From positions 558,001 to 622,000 of the forward strand of contig CAVVVC010000001.1 in assembly GCA_963751595.1 (NCBI GenBank): a DNA stretch of 64,000 nucleotides, written 5' to 3'. Below are positions 18,430-26,976 of this stretch, piece after piece. Each line of letters opens with the position of its first letter. The stretch's first letter is position 1. A model generated the notes under the pieces. The model was not told the origin of the DNA. It saw only the letters and a program-made list of their open reading frames with translations, and made no database searches. This stretch comes from JAHEGP01 sp963751595 (GTDB lineage: Bacteria; Pseudomonadota; Gammaproteobacteria; Pseudomonadales; JAHEGP01). Position numbers and translations under genes: made by a program.

Positions 18430-18911
18430 ATCCAACCTCCACCATGTCTGGCGTTATCTATCAATAGATTAGTAAGTAATAATATAGTCATGGTTTATTT
18501 CCATCGCTTTGACATGGCGCAAGTAATTAAGCGAAGGGGTCGGTCTCGAATAGAGTGACGGTCGACAAACGAAATCCCGAGAAATTGGCTGCTTGCTTCC
18601 GACGCATCGAACGGACGGTATTCCCGGAGTTGGACGCATTCCGCGCCGGGTCGCGTCCGCCGCAGGTATGGCGGATCTAACTCTTCTCCGAAGTACCGGT
18701 TTGCGGAACCTTGGAAGCCAATTCCCCAGCCTCTGCATGGGGCAAGCCTTCGGGCATTTTTCGAACCCCGGTCTGGGCCTGGCCAGGGTGATCTCCTCGC
18801 CAAAGGTCAGGTAGGTCTCAGTAGCCGCAAAGGAAAGGGCCGGATTGTCGGGCGAGGTCGCCAGCGACAAACGGGGCTTGAAACCCGGCTTTCAGCGATG
18901 GCGCATCACTC
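18430..18911. other. Intergenic region, possible gene debris
   Basis: About 480 bp between two minus-strand genes. Minus-strand frames at 18469-18870 and 18495-18803 are open in different phases and both contain short protein-like stretches, which would fit a decayed gene with frameshifts. I cannot identify a family and do not call a gene. Confidence 0.3.
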
Positions 18912-19397
18912 TCAGGCTTTCGCCAGGGTGGCAAAGGCCTGGCGTACCTCATCGGGTGCCTGAACCAACTCTACCAGCACTCCTTCGGAACCGATGGGAA
19001 AATCCGCGTTGCCCTTCGGATGGATAAAGCACACATCGTAGCCGGACGCGCCAGTGCGGATGCCACCCGGGGTGAATCTAACGCCCTGGGCTGTCAACCA
19101 GTCAACGGCTGCAGCCAGGTCATCAATCCAGAGGCCAACGTGGTTCAGCGCCGGCTCATTCACCCGGGGCTTCTTTTCGGGGTCCAGGGGCTGCATAAGG
19201 TCGACTTCAACCTTGAAAGGGCCGCTGCCCATTTCGCAGATGTCCTCGTCAACGTTCTCCTTCTCGCTGACGTAGGTGCTCGCATAGCTGAGCCCGAGGG
19301 TGTCGACCCAGAAGGCTCTCAGTTTGTCTTTATCGAGACCGCCAACGGCGATTTGTTGAATTCCCAGAACGTTAAACGGTCGGCTGGACATAGTCAT
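18912..19397 (-). CDS. VOC family protein (glyoxalase/epimerase-like)
   Basis: A 161-residue vicinal oxygen chelate protein with two beta-alpha-beta-beta-beta modules. The second module keeps the metal-binding His in ALNHVGLWIDDL and Glu in GVLVELVQAP. The first module reads GIQQIAVGGLD, with Gln where many members have a metal-binding His, so metal binding may differ. The pattern CFIHPKGN...GVLVELVQ is close to methylmalonyl-CoA epimerase-like members, but the exact reaction is unproven. Two ATGs (19397, 19391) follow GAGAGGA. Either could be used. Confidence 0.82.
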   Translation of the reverse strand: MTMSSRPFNVLGIQQIAVGGLDKDKLRAFWVDTLGLSYASTYVSEKENVDEDICEMGSGPFKVEVDLMQPLDPEKKPRVNEPALNHVGLWIDDLAAAVDWLTAQGVRFTPGGIRTGASGYDVCFIHPKGNADFPIGSEGVLVELVQAPDEVRQAFATLAKA

Positions 19398-19693
19398 TCC
19401 TCTCTCTTAGTCCGATAAATGGATGGTCGTTGACTTCCGCTGGAGCGGATGTCGCGACGAAGTCAGGCGCGGGATTTTAGCAAAAATGCGGGCTAGGTTT
19501 TGGAGTTCGAGCAGAAAATGTCGTCCTGCAGCGAGGCTGGTGCCCGGGCGATGACGCTTTGGGTGTTTAAACATCATTTACTGCCTTTCAATAATCTTTT
19601 CGTAATTGTCAATGCGGAGACAATGTAACCCCTTGTTTTCCAGTACGGTGTTGGTCACCATCGTGGATAAAAACAACGCGGGGGCGAGCGCCG

Positions 19694-20341
19694 ATGTTAC
19701 TCCAGGAAGAACGCGAAAAGGTGGTGGCGTACTGCCAGAAAATGGGACACTGTGGCTTGACTCCCGGTACCAGCGGCAATATCAGCATTGCCACACGGGA
19801 CCGCCAGCATGTCGCCATAAGCCCCAGTGCAATGGATTACGACGGCATGAGGCCGGAGGATGTGGTGGTGTTGGCGATGGACGGTAGCCAGGTAGATGGC
19901 GAGCGCCGCCCATCCAGCGAGTGGAACATGCACCTGGCCTGTTACCTCGGCAAACCCGAAGTCGGTGCAGTGGTTCACACCCATTCCAGTGCGGCTACTA
20001 CAGTGGCTGTCCTGGGCTGGGATTTGCCCTCAGTCCACTACATGCTGGCGTACGCCGGCTCCTCCGTTGTGAAGTGCGCGCCCTACCGATTATTTGGTAC
20101 CCCTGAACTCGCTGCAGCGGCCCGCGCAGCGCTGGGCGACGCCTTTGGCTGCTTATTGGCAAACCACGGTGTGTTGGCCAGGGGTCTGGACATCAGCCAT
20201 GCCTATGGTGTTGCCGAGCAGATCGAATACTGTGCCGATGTCTACCTGCGGGCCAGGAGCTTGGGCGACCCGAACGTATTGTCGGAGGAAGACATGCAAC
20301 AGGTGATTTCCCGTCTCTTTAAATACCAGCGCCAGGCTTAG
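19694..20341 (+). CDS. Class II aldolase (L-fuculose-phosphate aldolase type)
   Basis: A 215-residue class II aldolase/adducin protein, the same length as E. coli FucA. It has the substrate loop TPGTSGNISI, the phosphate-binding SPSAMDYDGM, the catalytic region PSSEWNMH and the zinc-binding HTHSSAATT and ANHGVLARG. It would cleave a phosphorylated sugar to dihydroxyacetone phosphate and an aldehyde. No sugar kinase or isomerase is nearby, so the physiological sugar is unknown. The small gene at 20450 follows on the same strand. Confidence 0.88.
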   Translation: MLLQEEREKVVAYCQKMGHCGLTPGTSGNISIATRDRQHVAISPSAMDYDGMRPEDVVVLAMDGSQVDGERRPSSEWNMHLACYLGKPEVGAVVHTHSSAATTVAVLGWDLPSVHYMLAYAGSSVVKCAPYRLFGTPELAAAARAALGDAFGCLLANHGVLARGLDISHAYGVAEQIEYCADVYLRARSLGDPNVLSEEDMQQVISRLFKYQRQA

Positions 20342-20449
20342 GGTGGCGGTTTAAGAAGCAGGCAAACGTTCGGATACGGGTCGAACTTCAGAGGTGTTTG
20401 CGTTTGACGCGGGCCGTGTAGTGACGGTCTTACCCTGTTGGGGGCCATC

Positions 20450-20809
20450 ATGTCGGGGCAGGGTGATCCCATCGCGCTGGCAACCGCATTTGCCCGGACG
20501 CAGGCAGCCATTAACAACACCCGGGCTCCCCGCCTATTCGATTTTACCTGCAGCCGCATGTTGATGTCCGCCGGTGATTTGCCGCCGGGCTTAGCCGAGG
20601 AACAGATCCGGCAAATCACGCAGATCCGAACATTGGTGGCAGAAACCTGCGTGGAGGAGTACCTGAAGGCATCACAGGCGCGGCTCGAAGATGCTGCTCC
20701 ATTGCAACTGGCGGCGTTGATTTACCGCCTCGGCTACTGGCAACTGGAAGTAGAGCGGGAATGGTTGGCGGCAGGCATCAAAGAACAGCTTGCGTTGCGC
20801 GGTAAATAG
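20450..20809 (+). CDS. Small protein of unknown function
   Basis: A 119-residue frame starting at ATG 20450 after a GGGGG stretch, 108 bp after the aldolase gene on the same strand. The translation is mostly helical (PIALATAFARTQAAINN, then AEEQIRQITQIRTLVAE and YWQLEVEREWLAAGIKEQ) and soluble, with no signal. I do not recognise the family. Codon use looks like real coding sequence, so I call it with moderate confidence. Confidence 0.5.
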   Translation: MSGQGDPIALATAFARTQAAINNTRAPRLFDFTCSRMLMSAGDLPPGLAEEQIRQITQIRTLVAETCVEEYLKASQARLEDAAPLQLAALIYRLGYWQLEVEREWLAAGIKEQLALRGK

Positions 20810-20834
20810 TGTGTGGTAGCTGACTGTCCACCGT

Positions 20835-20936
20835 AGGACACGCCGTACACTCGTCCCCGGGGGCGCTGCGCCGGCATCCCTGTCGGCGAAGGTGCTGCCG
20901 ATGGACACCCGAATCGGCCTAATTCCGTGCCATTTG
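20835..20936 (-). repeat. Dispersed repeat family 2, copy 1
   Basis: About 100 bp between convergent genes. Its reverse complement matches 52206-52305 at all but about 14 positions by eye, including GATTCGGGTGTC, CTTCGCCGACAGGGATG and TACGGCGTGTCCT. It contains a short inverted motif (TGCCGGCGCAGCGCC region). It codes for nothing recognisable. Confidence 0.7.
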
Positions 20937-21050
20937 GATCAGAGGCCATTCCATGGGCTGTGGTTCCGCCAAAATGGTTTCGAGTACGAGCTCAGGCAAG
21001 AAAGGTCGGGCTGACTCGGGCTTCCCAAACCGCCGTGCCGCTAAAGGTTA

Positions 21051-22085
21051 TCAACCATTATCGGTCGCTTTTCGGAATTTGCTGGGTGAGAGCCCCGTCC
21101 AGCTCCGGAAAGCGTGAGAGAAGTTCTGCGGCGAGTTAAAACCACAGCGTTCCGCGATCTGTTGGATAGACAGATTGCTGTACAGCAGGCTATCGCATGC
21201 AACCGCCTTGCGTTCTTCATCCAGGATCTTCTGAAAGCTTGCCTGTTCCTGCTGCAGCTTTCTACGCAGTGTGCGCGGAGCACAGCACAGGCGCTCAGCT
21301 ACCTGCTCGATATTGGCGAAGTGGCCGGGCTCGATGAGGTGAATTGTCCGCCGTACTTCCTCAACAAAATCCTGCCGGCCATGCAAACGCATCAGTTGGT
21401 TCTGGCAAAGACTTTGCACTGCCTCGAATACTTGCTGGTCGTAGGTGCTCACTGTGTCGTGCAGCGGCTCGCTGGAATACTGAACTTCTACTGTATCCCG
21501 GGAGAAAAGGACCGGGCACTGGAATATCGCTGGGTAGCGTGATGCCTGCGGGGGAGGCGGGATATCCAGTGTTATCTGCTCTGGCTTTAGCGCACTGCCG
21601 CTCAAATATTCGGCGCCAACCTGCATGACCGCCAGCATCCTGTCCATGCAGAATTGCCGTGCTTCACCCAGGGGTTGCTCTTCTGTGAAGCGGTGGATAA
21701 CCCGACTTCCCTCCAAACGAGTGGCCCACCCCACATGCTGGTAAAAAAGATCGTAGTATTCATGACCCAGCCGGATCGCACTGTTAACGGTGTCCGCAGC
21801 CGCTAGCAGGTACCCATGGGAGCCCCTTTGAGTCATGTTGATTGAAAACCCCACGTCCAGCCCGATGCCCGGTGGGCCGGCTATCGCCAGATTCTGGTAA
21901 AAGGCGAGGGCCTGATGTCGACCGATGACAGTGTAGGGGTCTTCCAGGGCTCTTTCATCCAGACCGGTACCGCGGAATAGTTCAGGCCCTGGCAGCCCCA
22001 GTTTCAGTGCTGTGTGGTAGGGCGCCTGAAGCACCAGCGAGAAGCAGGGCAGATCTCCCGCCTCTCGCCGCCATTTATTTTTCAT
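21051..22085 (-). CDS. AraC family transcriptional regulator (OruR-like, arabinose-binding type N-terminus)
   Basis: About 344 residues. The N-terminal half has the Arabinose_bd-type ligand region of OruR-like regulators (PYHTALKLGLPGPELF, then GRHQALAFYQNL and LGLDVGF-like GIGLDVGFSINMTQRG). The C-terminal helix-turn-helix reads QVAERLCCAPRTLRRKLQQE and IAERCGFNSPQNFSHAFRSW. I prefer ATG at 22085, which has AAGGGA upstream, over GTG at 22112. The gene is divergent from the decayed alkylsulfatase gene and may have regulated it (inference). Confidence 0.87.
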   Translation of the reverse strand: MKNKWRREAGDLPCFSLVLQAPYHTALKLGLPGPELFRGTGLDERALEDPYTVIGRHQALAFYQNLAIAGPPGIGLDVGFSINMTQRGSHGYLLAAADTVNSAIRLGHEYYDLFYQHVGWATRLEGSRVIHRFTEEQPLGEARQFCMDRMLAVMQVGAEYLSGSALKPEQITLDIPPPPQASRYPAIFQCPVLFSRDTVEVQYSSEPLHDTVSTYDQQVFEAVQSLCQNQLMRLHGRQDFVEEVRRTIHLIEPGHFANIEQVAERLCCAPRTLRRKLQQEQASFQKILDEERKAVACDSLLYSNLSIQQIAERCGFNSPQNFSHAFRSWTGLSPSKFRKATDNG

Positions 22086-22538
22086 AGTCTGTTCCCTTGC
22101 CCACTCGCTCACTTGGCCGGAATTCAGCTTTATTCAGCCTTATTGCCTATTCTCCTTAATTTTTAATGTGAATACACTAACAAAAGCGGAGCCGGAGCCG
22201 GAGCCGATGTTGGGTTTGATTGTTCTCGACTCAACAACTCGGAGGGTGAATTGTAGCGGTGTCTGTTACTGCGGAAGGAGCTGTCCTATTCCATTACTGC
22301 GGGAAGATCTGGGCCTGCTCGGGGTCTATTCGGCAAAATCTCAGCGCTTGCCAAAGAAGTTGCCAGGGCTGTTTGCTCGGCCATCAACGCCGATAGTGGC
22401 CAATCAGCAGTACAGGCAAGAAGCCGCCGGTGGACGGGCCATTTCTTCATGAGTGGGCCTGTTCCAGGAAAAAGTTGTCGAGGCGATGTTCGACAATACT
22501 ATTGCCGTAAACCATTTACGTTGATTGGAATTGGCAAA
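22086..22538. other. Divergent intergenic region, regulator to alkylsulfatase
   Basis: About 450 bp between divergently read genes. It should hold both promoters and probably the regulator's operator. Plus-strand frames here (22168-22452) lack a domain. A small GGAGCCGGAGCCGGAGCC tandem repeat lies at about 22189-22206. The ribosome site of the alkylsulfatase gene is weak (GGAATT). Confidence 0.4.
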
Positions 22539-24348
22539 ATGAAAGCGAAAATTCAGATGATGCTACTTGCGCTGTCGATCATGGCTGTAACGTCTAATGC
22601 CCAGGAAATATCTGCTTATATGGGGGGTGATGTAACGCTTACTGAAGCCCCGAATGGTGCCATCGTCAGGGAAGACGTTTTAAGGATAAATCCTCAAATT
22701 GTCTATACGGAACCCAATGTCGAAAAGGTTGCCGAAGGTGTCTGGTCTATTGGAGGATACTCGCTTGCGAATACATCGGTCATTGAGGGGGATGACGGAT
22801 TAATCGTCTACGACACCGGGGACACCCGGGAAGAAGCAGAGCACATACGCAAAGCTATTGAATCAATCAGCGACAAGCCGATCAAGGCGATTATCTATAG
22901 TCACTCTCACTATGCCATGGGTGCCGGAGCTCTGGTCGACAATCCAGAGGACGTAGTTGTTATTGGTCACCCAAAACTCAATGAAACCGTCGATAGTAGC
23001 CTTAAGGGTGGAGGCGCACCCTCGGCTATTCCAGAGGTCGGCCCTATCCTGACGGCCCGCACAATGTCGCATTTTGGCTTGCTGTTGCCAGAAGAGGGTC
23101 CGGATGCAGGTGTCGCTCCCAAACTGGACATGGGCAAGCCTATCGCTTTTTTGCCTGCCACCAGGACTGTCGAAGACGGTGAAGAGCTGGAGTTGCTCGG
23201 CGTTAAGCTGCAGTTTTTCACGGAATATATGTCTGATGATTACAATCTGACTGTTTGGGTGCCAGAAAAAAAGGCTGTTTTAATAATTTTTTCTGGCCTG
23301 GCACCCCAAATATCTATTCCCTTCGTGGCGGTGTTTACCGTTCACCTCTGGATTGGCGCGATGGCCTGAAAGTTATTCGGGATTTACAGCCTGAGATACT
23401 GCTCAATACGCACGCACGCGCGGTTGTGGGCAAAGAAAAAGTAATGGAAACATTAACGCTCTATATGGATATGATCAGTTTTACCTACGATCAAACCTTG
23501 CGTGGAATTGTGCTGGGAATGGGGCCCGACGATTTTCGCCACTTTGTAACTATCCCTGCTCATTTCGATGAGATCCCCGCAAATTTTCAGGGATACGGAG
23601 AGACTGTTCATTTTCCTGAAGCAATCTATCAGTATGTCATTGGCTGGTTCGACTGGGACAGTACCAAGCTGTTTACAATTGCCCCTGAAGAAGCTGCTTT
23701 GCGTACCGTTGACTGATGGGCGGCAAGAAGAAAGTCCTTAAAGCGACCAGGGCAGCGTTTGAGGAAAAAGAGTTCGCCTGGGCGGCTGAGCTCGTTCAGA
23801 ATCTCTATCTGCTGGATATGAATGACAAAGAAGTACGCCAACTGAAGGCTGATATCTTAAGGCAACTGGCTTACCGAACAACCGGTTCAATTTCAAGGGG
23901 CTTTCTTTTGAGCGAAGCTCTGGCCCTTGAAGGGAAAATCGCAGCGCCGTTAGTCATTCTTCCTTCTCCTGAAATTATTGCAGGATCTCCAGCGACCTTC
24001 GTGGACTATTACCGCATCTATATCGACCCTGATAAAAGTAAAGACACCGACAAGGTCATTGAGTTTGTATTGACTGACCAGCAAGACCAGAGTGTTGCAC
24101 TGCATATCAGAAGAGGTGTTGTCGAATTTGTTCCAGAGCCTTCAATCTATCTGAAAAAAGCTGATTTTGTGTTGGAGCTGGATGGTAAAACCTGGGCGGA
24201 GCTCTATTTAAACTCCACCACTTTAGGTGAAGCTATTTCCAGTGGCAAAGTGAAAGTTGAGGGGGATCAAAAAGCGGTAGCCGCGGTCTTTGACATGTTT
24301 GACAAATTCGAATCTTCAAAAAATTATCGGGTGCCACCGATAGAATAG
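22539..24348 (+). pseudogene. Alkyl sulfatase (SdsA1-like metallo-beta-lactamase family) with two frameshifts
   Basis: Three overlapping frames form one alkylsulfatase: signal peptide and MBL-fold start from ATG 22539, a middle part read in 23255-23716, and the dimerisation and SCP2-like C-terminus from 23716. The first break is near 23280: VPEKKAVL should continue as NNFFWPGTPNIYSLRGG, which needs one extra A in TTTAATAAT. The second is at 23714: VD should continue LMGGKKKVL, which needs one C (GACTGATGG for GACCTGATGG). The metal motif usually written HxHxDH reads YSHSHYAMGAGAL, so the Asp and third His are also gone. The family removes sulfate from alkyl sulfates such as SDS. The gene as read cannot make the enzyme. 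Confidence 0.85.
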
Positions 24349-24684
24349 TGATGCACAGGTGCCTGGGTTAAGCCTTTAAGCTGTCATCAAATACTACGGA
24401 GTATGGATTTCAAATGAATGTAAAAAAAATATCGATTAGAAACTATATCTACACTCTGACGCGACAGCTATTGCCAAGAATTAGACAGTAAAATTAATAC
24501 CAGGGACTTGTTATCAAAAACCCAAAAACCCAAAAACCCAAAAACCCTCGGTAGATATAGTGCCATTCCTTTGGTGGCGGTGTTGGATTACACATATAAA
24601 ACCAGGGTTCGTCAAATTGGAAAAAACCAAAATGAACGTATTTTCAAAAACCAACATTGAACAGAAATAACCAGGAGATCCTCC
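24349..24684. other. AT-rich intergenic region
   Basis: About 335 bp of AT-rich sequence between the alkylsulfatase and DUF1254 genes. It contains a short tandem repeat (separate entry). The DUF1254 gene has AGGAGA upstream of its ATG. No other gene seen. Confidence 0.45.
24515..24547. repeat. Tandem AAAAACCC repeat
   Basis: Four consecutive copies of the 8-bp unit AAAAACCC in non-coding sequence. It is a slipped-strand type repeat with no evident function. Confidence 0.75.
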
Positions 24685-25693
24685 ATGAGGCCACACACAG
24701 TCAATAGGTTTATGTTAATAGCGTTACTTGCTATATCGCTTCCACTTACGTCATTGTTTGCGCAAGCAACTGAGGAGATCAGCCAGGAAGAAGCAAATAC
24801 AATCGCCATAGAAGCTTATGTTTATTTACATCCCCTGCTGACAATGGATATTACCCGCCGCAGCCTTACAAATACACCTGCAGGTAGAGTTAATCAATTT
24901 GAGCACAATAGCGTATTCCCTGAAGCGGAATATCGTGAGGTCGTTCGTCCAAACTTTGATACGCTTTACTCCAGTGCATGGGTTGATATTTCTGAAGAAC
25001 CTATGATTGTCTCAATGCCGGATACCCAAGGTCGTCACTATATACTGCCTATCATGGATATGTGGACCGATGTGTTTGTAGCGGCTGGAAAAAGAACCTC
25101 GGGTACCAAAGCGAAAAACCTTGCGTTAGTACCTAAAGGCTTCGAAGGAAAATTGCCTGAGGGCGTCGAGGCTATCGAAGCACCTACTTCCATGATGTGG
25201 ATCATCAATCGTATTCAAACAAATGGTCCAAAAGATTACCCATTTGTGAATGGTACTTCAAGAAGGGTTCAAAATCACGCCGCTTTCCCAATGGGGTAAA
25301 AAGGTAGTACCAAATCATTCAAAGTTGAGCCTGCTGCAGATATGGAAGCGACTCCATTTGATCAAATGATGGCTATGGATGCAAAAAACTACTTTACCTA
25401 TGGTGCTGAGTTAATGAAAAAATATCCACCACACTCTACTGACTTCTCCATTCTTGCCAGGATGAAACGTATCGGCATCGAAGCGGGAAAAAGTTTTGAT
25501 TACGACAACGCATCTCCCGTCGTCAAAGCAGCTCTTGAGAGCTCCATCACTGATGGGTTGCAGCTGATGAAAAATACGCTCCCTTCAATGGCAACAGTAG
25601 CTAATGGTTGGCAGATGAATACGTCGACAATGGGTGTATACGGCAACGAATACATGAAGAGAGCCATTGTAACGCTAGTACAAAAGGGAGACC

Positions 25694-25710
25694 CCCCGGC
25701 TTTGCCGGGG
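25694..25710. repeat. Left-end hairpin of the IS200-type element
   Basis: A 7-bp perfect stem CCCCGGC / GCCGGGG with a TTT loop. The same hairpin recurs near the right end. These are the probable TnpA recognition structures. Confidence 0.75.
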
Positions 25711-25793
25711 AGGCACCCGAAGTTTGACAGTTACAGGAGTCCCAGAAGTAACTCCCAAGTGTGAGCCGCCAAGCAACACACAAGGGAGAAACC

Positions 25794-26223
25794 ATGAGAC
25801 AAGTGAACAGTTTAAATCACACGCGATGGGAGTGTAAGTACCACATAGTTTTCATTCCGAAGTACCGAAGGAAAGCGTTATTCGGTCAGATTCGAAGGGA
25901 TCTTGGCAGAGGTATTCGACACTTTGGCCAAGCAGAGAGAAAGCTTGATAGAAGAAGGGCATCTGATGCCGGATCACGTGCATATGATGATCTCGATCCC
26001 GCCGAAATATGCCGTGTCGCAGGTGGTGGGTTACATCAAGGGAAAGAGTGCGATCCACATCGCTCGAATGTATTCAGGTCGTAAGAGGAACTTCGTGGGT
26101 CAGCATTTCTGGGCGAGGGGATACTTCGTCTCGACGGTGGGTCGAGATGAAGAGGTCATCCGGGAATACATCCGGCACCAGGAGCAGGAAGATCGTAGGA
26201 TAGACCAGTTGCAACTGGTTTGA
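25794..26223 (+). pseudogene. tnpA: IS200-type Y1 transposase tnpA, frameshifted
   Basis: The start has AAGGGAGAAACC upstream. The first frame reads RWECKYHIVFIPKYRRK and LFGQIRRDLG, then goes out of phase. From about 25905 the +1 frame continues EVFDTLAKQRESLIEEGHLM. One extra A in GGCAGAGG explains the break. The HUH motif (MPDHVHMMISIPP) and the catalytic Tyr region (REYIRHQEQED) are both in the second frame. Joined, it would be about 140 residues, normal for TnpA. As read, the element is not autonomous. Confidence 0.85.
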
Positions 26224-26303
26224 GAGAAACCAGCCCCCTTCAGGGGGCGCAAGGGGCCGCAAGGCTCCGTTTAAGGCCGCTTTGAGCGGCTCACAAACTA
26301 AAG

Positions 26304-26322
26304 CCCCCGGCTTTGCCGGGGG
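26304..26322. repeat. Right-end hairpin of the IS200-type element
   Basis: An 8-bp perfect stem CCCCCGGC / GCCGGGGG with a TTT loop, about 10 bp from the right end of the element and matching the left-end hairpin. Confidence 0.75.
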
Positions 26323-26759
26323 ATACTTACTTGGTCTGGGTGCTATCCCGCCAGAAGATGCAATTTACCCTCTTCTTTTAACAGATGCAGATGGGGAAAA
26401 ACTGGTAGGAACAAACAACTACAAAATACACTTCAAGAAAGAGGAACTGCCACCTGTAGATGCATTCTGGTCGATTACAATGTATGACCACGAAGGTTTT
26501 CAAGTTGCCAATAAGCTGAACCGTTTTGCTATTGGAGACCGTGATGATCTCGTCTACAACAAGGATGGTTCACTCGATATTTATATTCAGGCAAATTCAC
26601 CAGGCAAAGATAAGGAGTCCAACTGGCTACCCTCTCCAGACAAAGGGGAGCTTGGCGTTACTATGAGACTTTATGCACCCAAACCGCAGGCATTGGATGG
26701 TCGTTGGGTTCCACCAGCTGTGAATAAATAAAGGGAAAGCTTAGTGAAACAAGCAATAG

Positions 26760-26899
26760 CAGGCTGCTGAAAAACTATCTGCGTGGCGATCGCAGCGTTA
26801 AAAACCGGCTCAACTTGGTCATTTATTGCCCATAAACTCCCTCGTTTCGCCGGATTTTGCCTTGCGCTCGCTGCCTCGAATACGTTTTTCAACAGCCTG
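26760..26899 (-). repeat. MITE-like dispersed repeat family 1, copy A
   Basis: A 140-bp non-coding element with 16-bp imperfect terminal inverted repeats (CAGGCTGCTGAAAAAC and GTTTTTCAACAGCCTG, 15 of 16 paired). It is in the reverse orientation to the copies at 32022 and 52072 and carries about 15 extra internal bases. It lies just after the DUF1254 gene. Confidence 0.8.
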
Positions 26900-26976
26900 A
26901 TAGGTACGGTTACTGCTATAGGGTGATCAGATCGGGTATTTACAGCGTTTAAAAAAAATCCAAAAAGGGCCATCAA

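Larger units (their letters stand above)
25680..26331 (+). mobile_element. IS200/IS605-group insertion sequence with a frameshifted transposase
   Basis: About 650 bp inserted in the DUF1254 gene, with no target duplication and no terminal inverted repeats, as expected of Y1-transposase elements. Each end has a near-identical GC-rich hairpin, CCCCGGCTTTGCCGGGG (25694-25710 and 26304-26322), of the kind TnpA recognises. I set the ends by asking which join restores the host reading VTLVGLGA. They are good to 1-3 bp. Confidence 0.85.
24685..26731 (+). pseudogene. DUF1254/DUF1214 exported protein gene, interrupted by an IS and frameshifted
   Basis: The product has a signal peptide (LLAISLPLTSLFAQ), a DUF1254 domain (PNFDTLYSSAWVDIS, MDMWTDVFVAAGKRTSG) and a C-terminal DUF1214 domain (LPPVDAFWSITMYD, then DKESNWLPSP). 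Two compensating indels lie between 25254 and 25312: the +1 frame there reads LQEGFKITPLSQWGK, the family consensus, while the original frame hits TAA at 25297. The coding sequence is then split at about 25680 by an IS200-type element and resumes at 26332 with GLGAIPPEDAIYPLLL. Without the IS the joint reads VTLVGLGAIPPEDA, as in homologues. The protein cannot be made in one piece. The function of the family is unknown. Confidence 0.88.

Noticed and set aside
24515..24547. Octamer repeat considered as a regulatory or phase-variable switch
   Set aside because: It is too far from the ATG at 24685 and the downstream gene is broken. There is no evidence of function.
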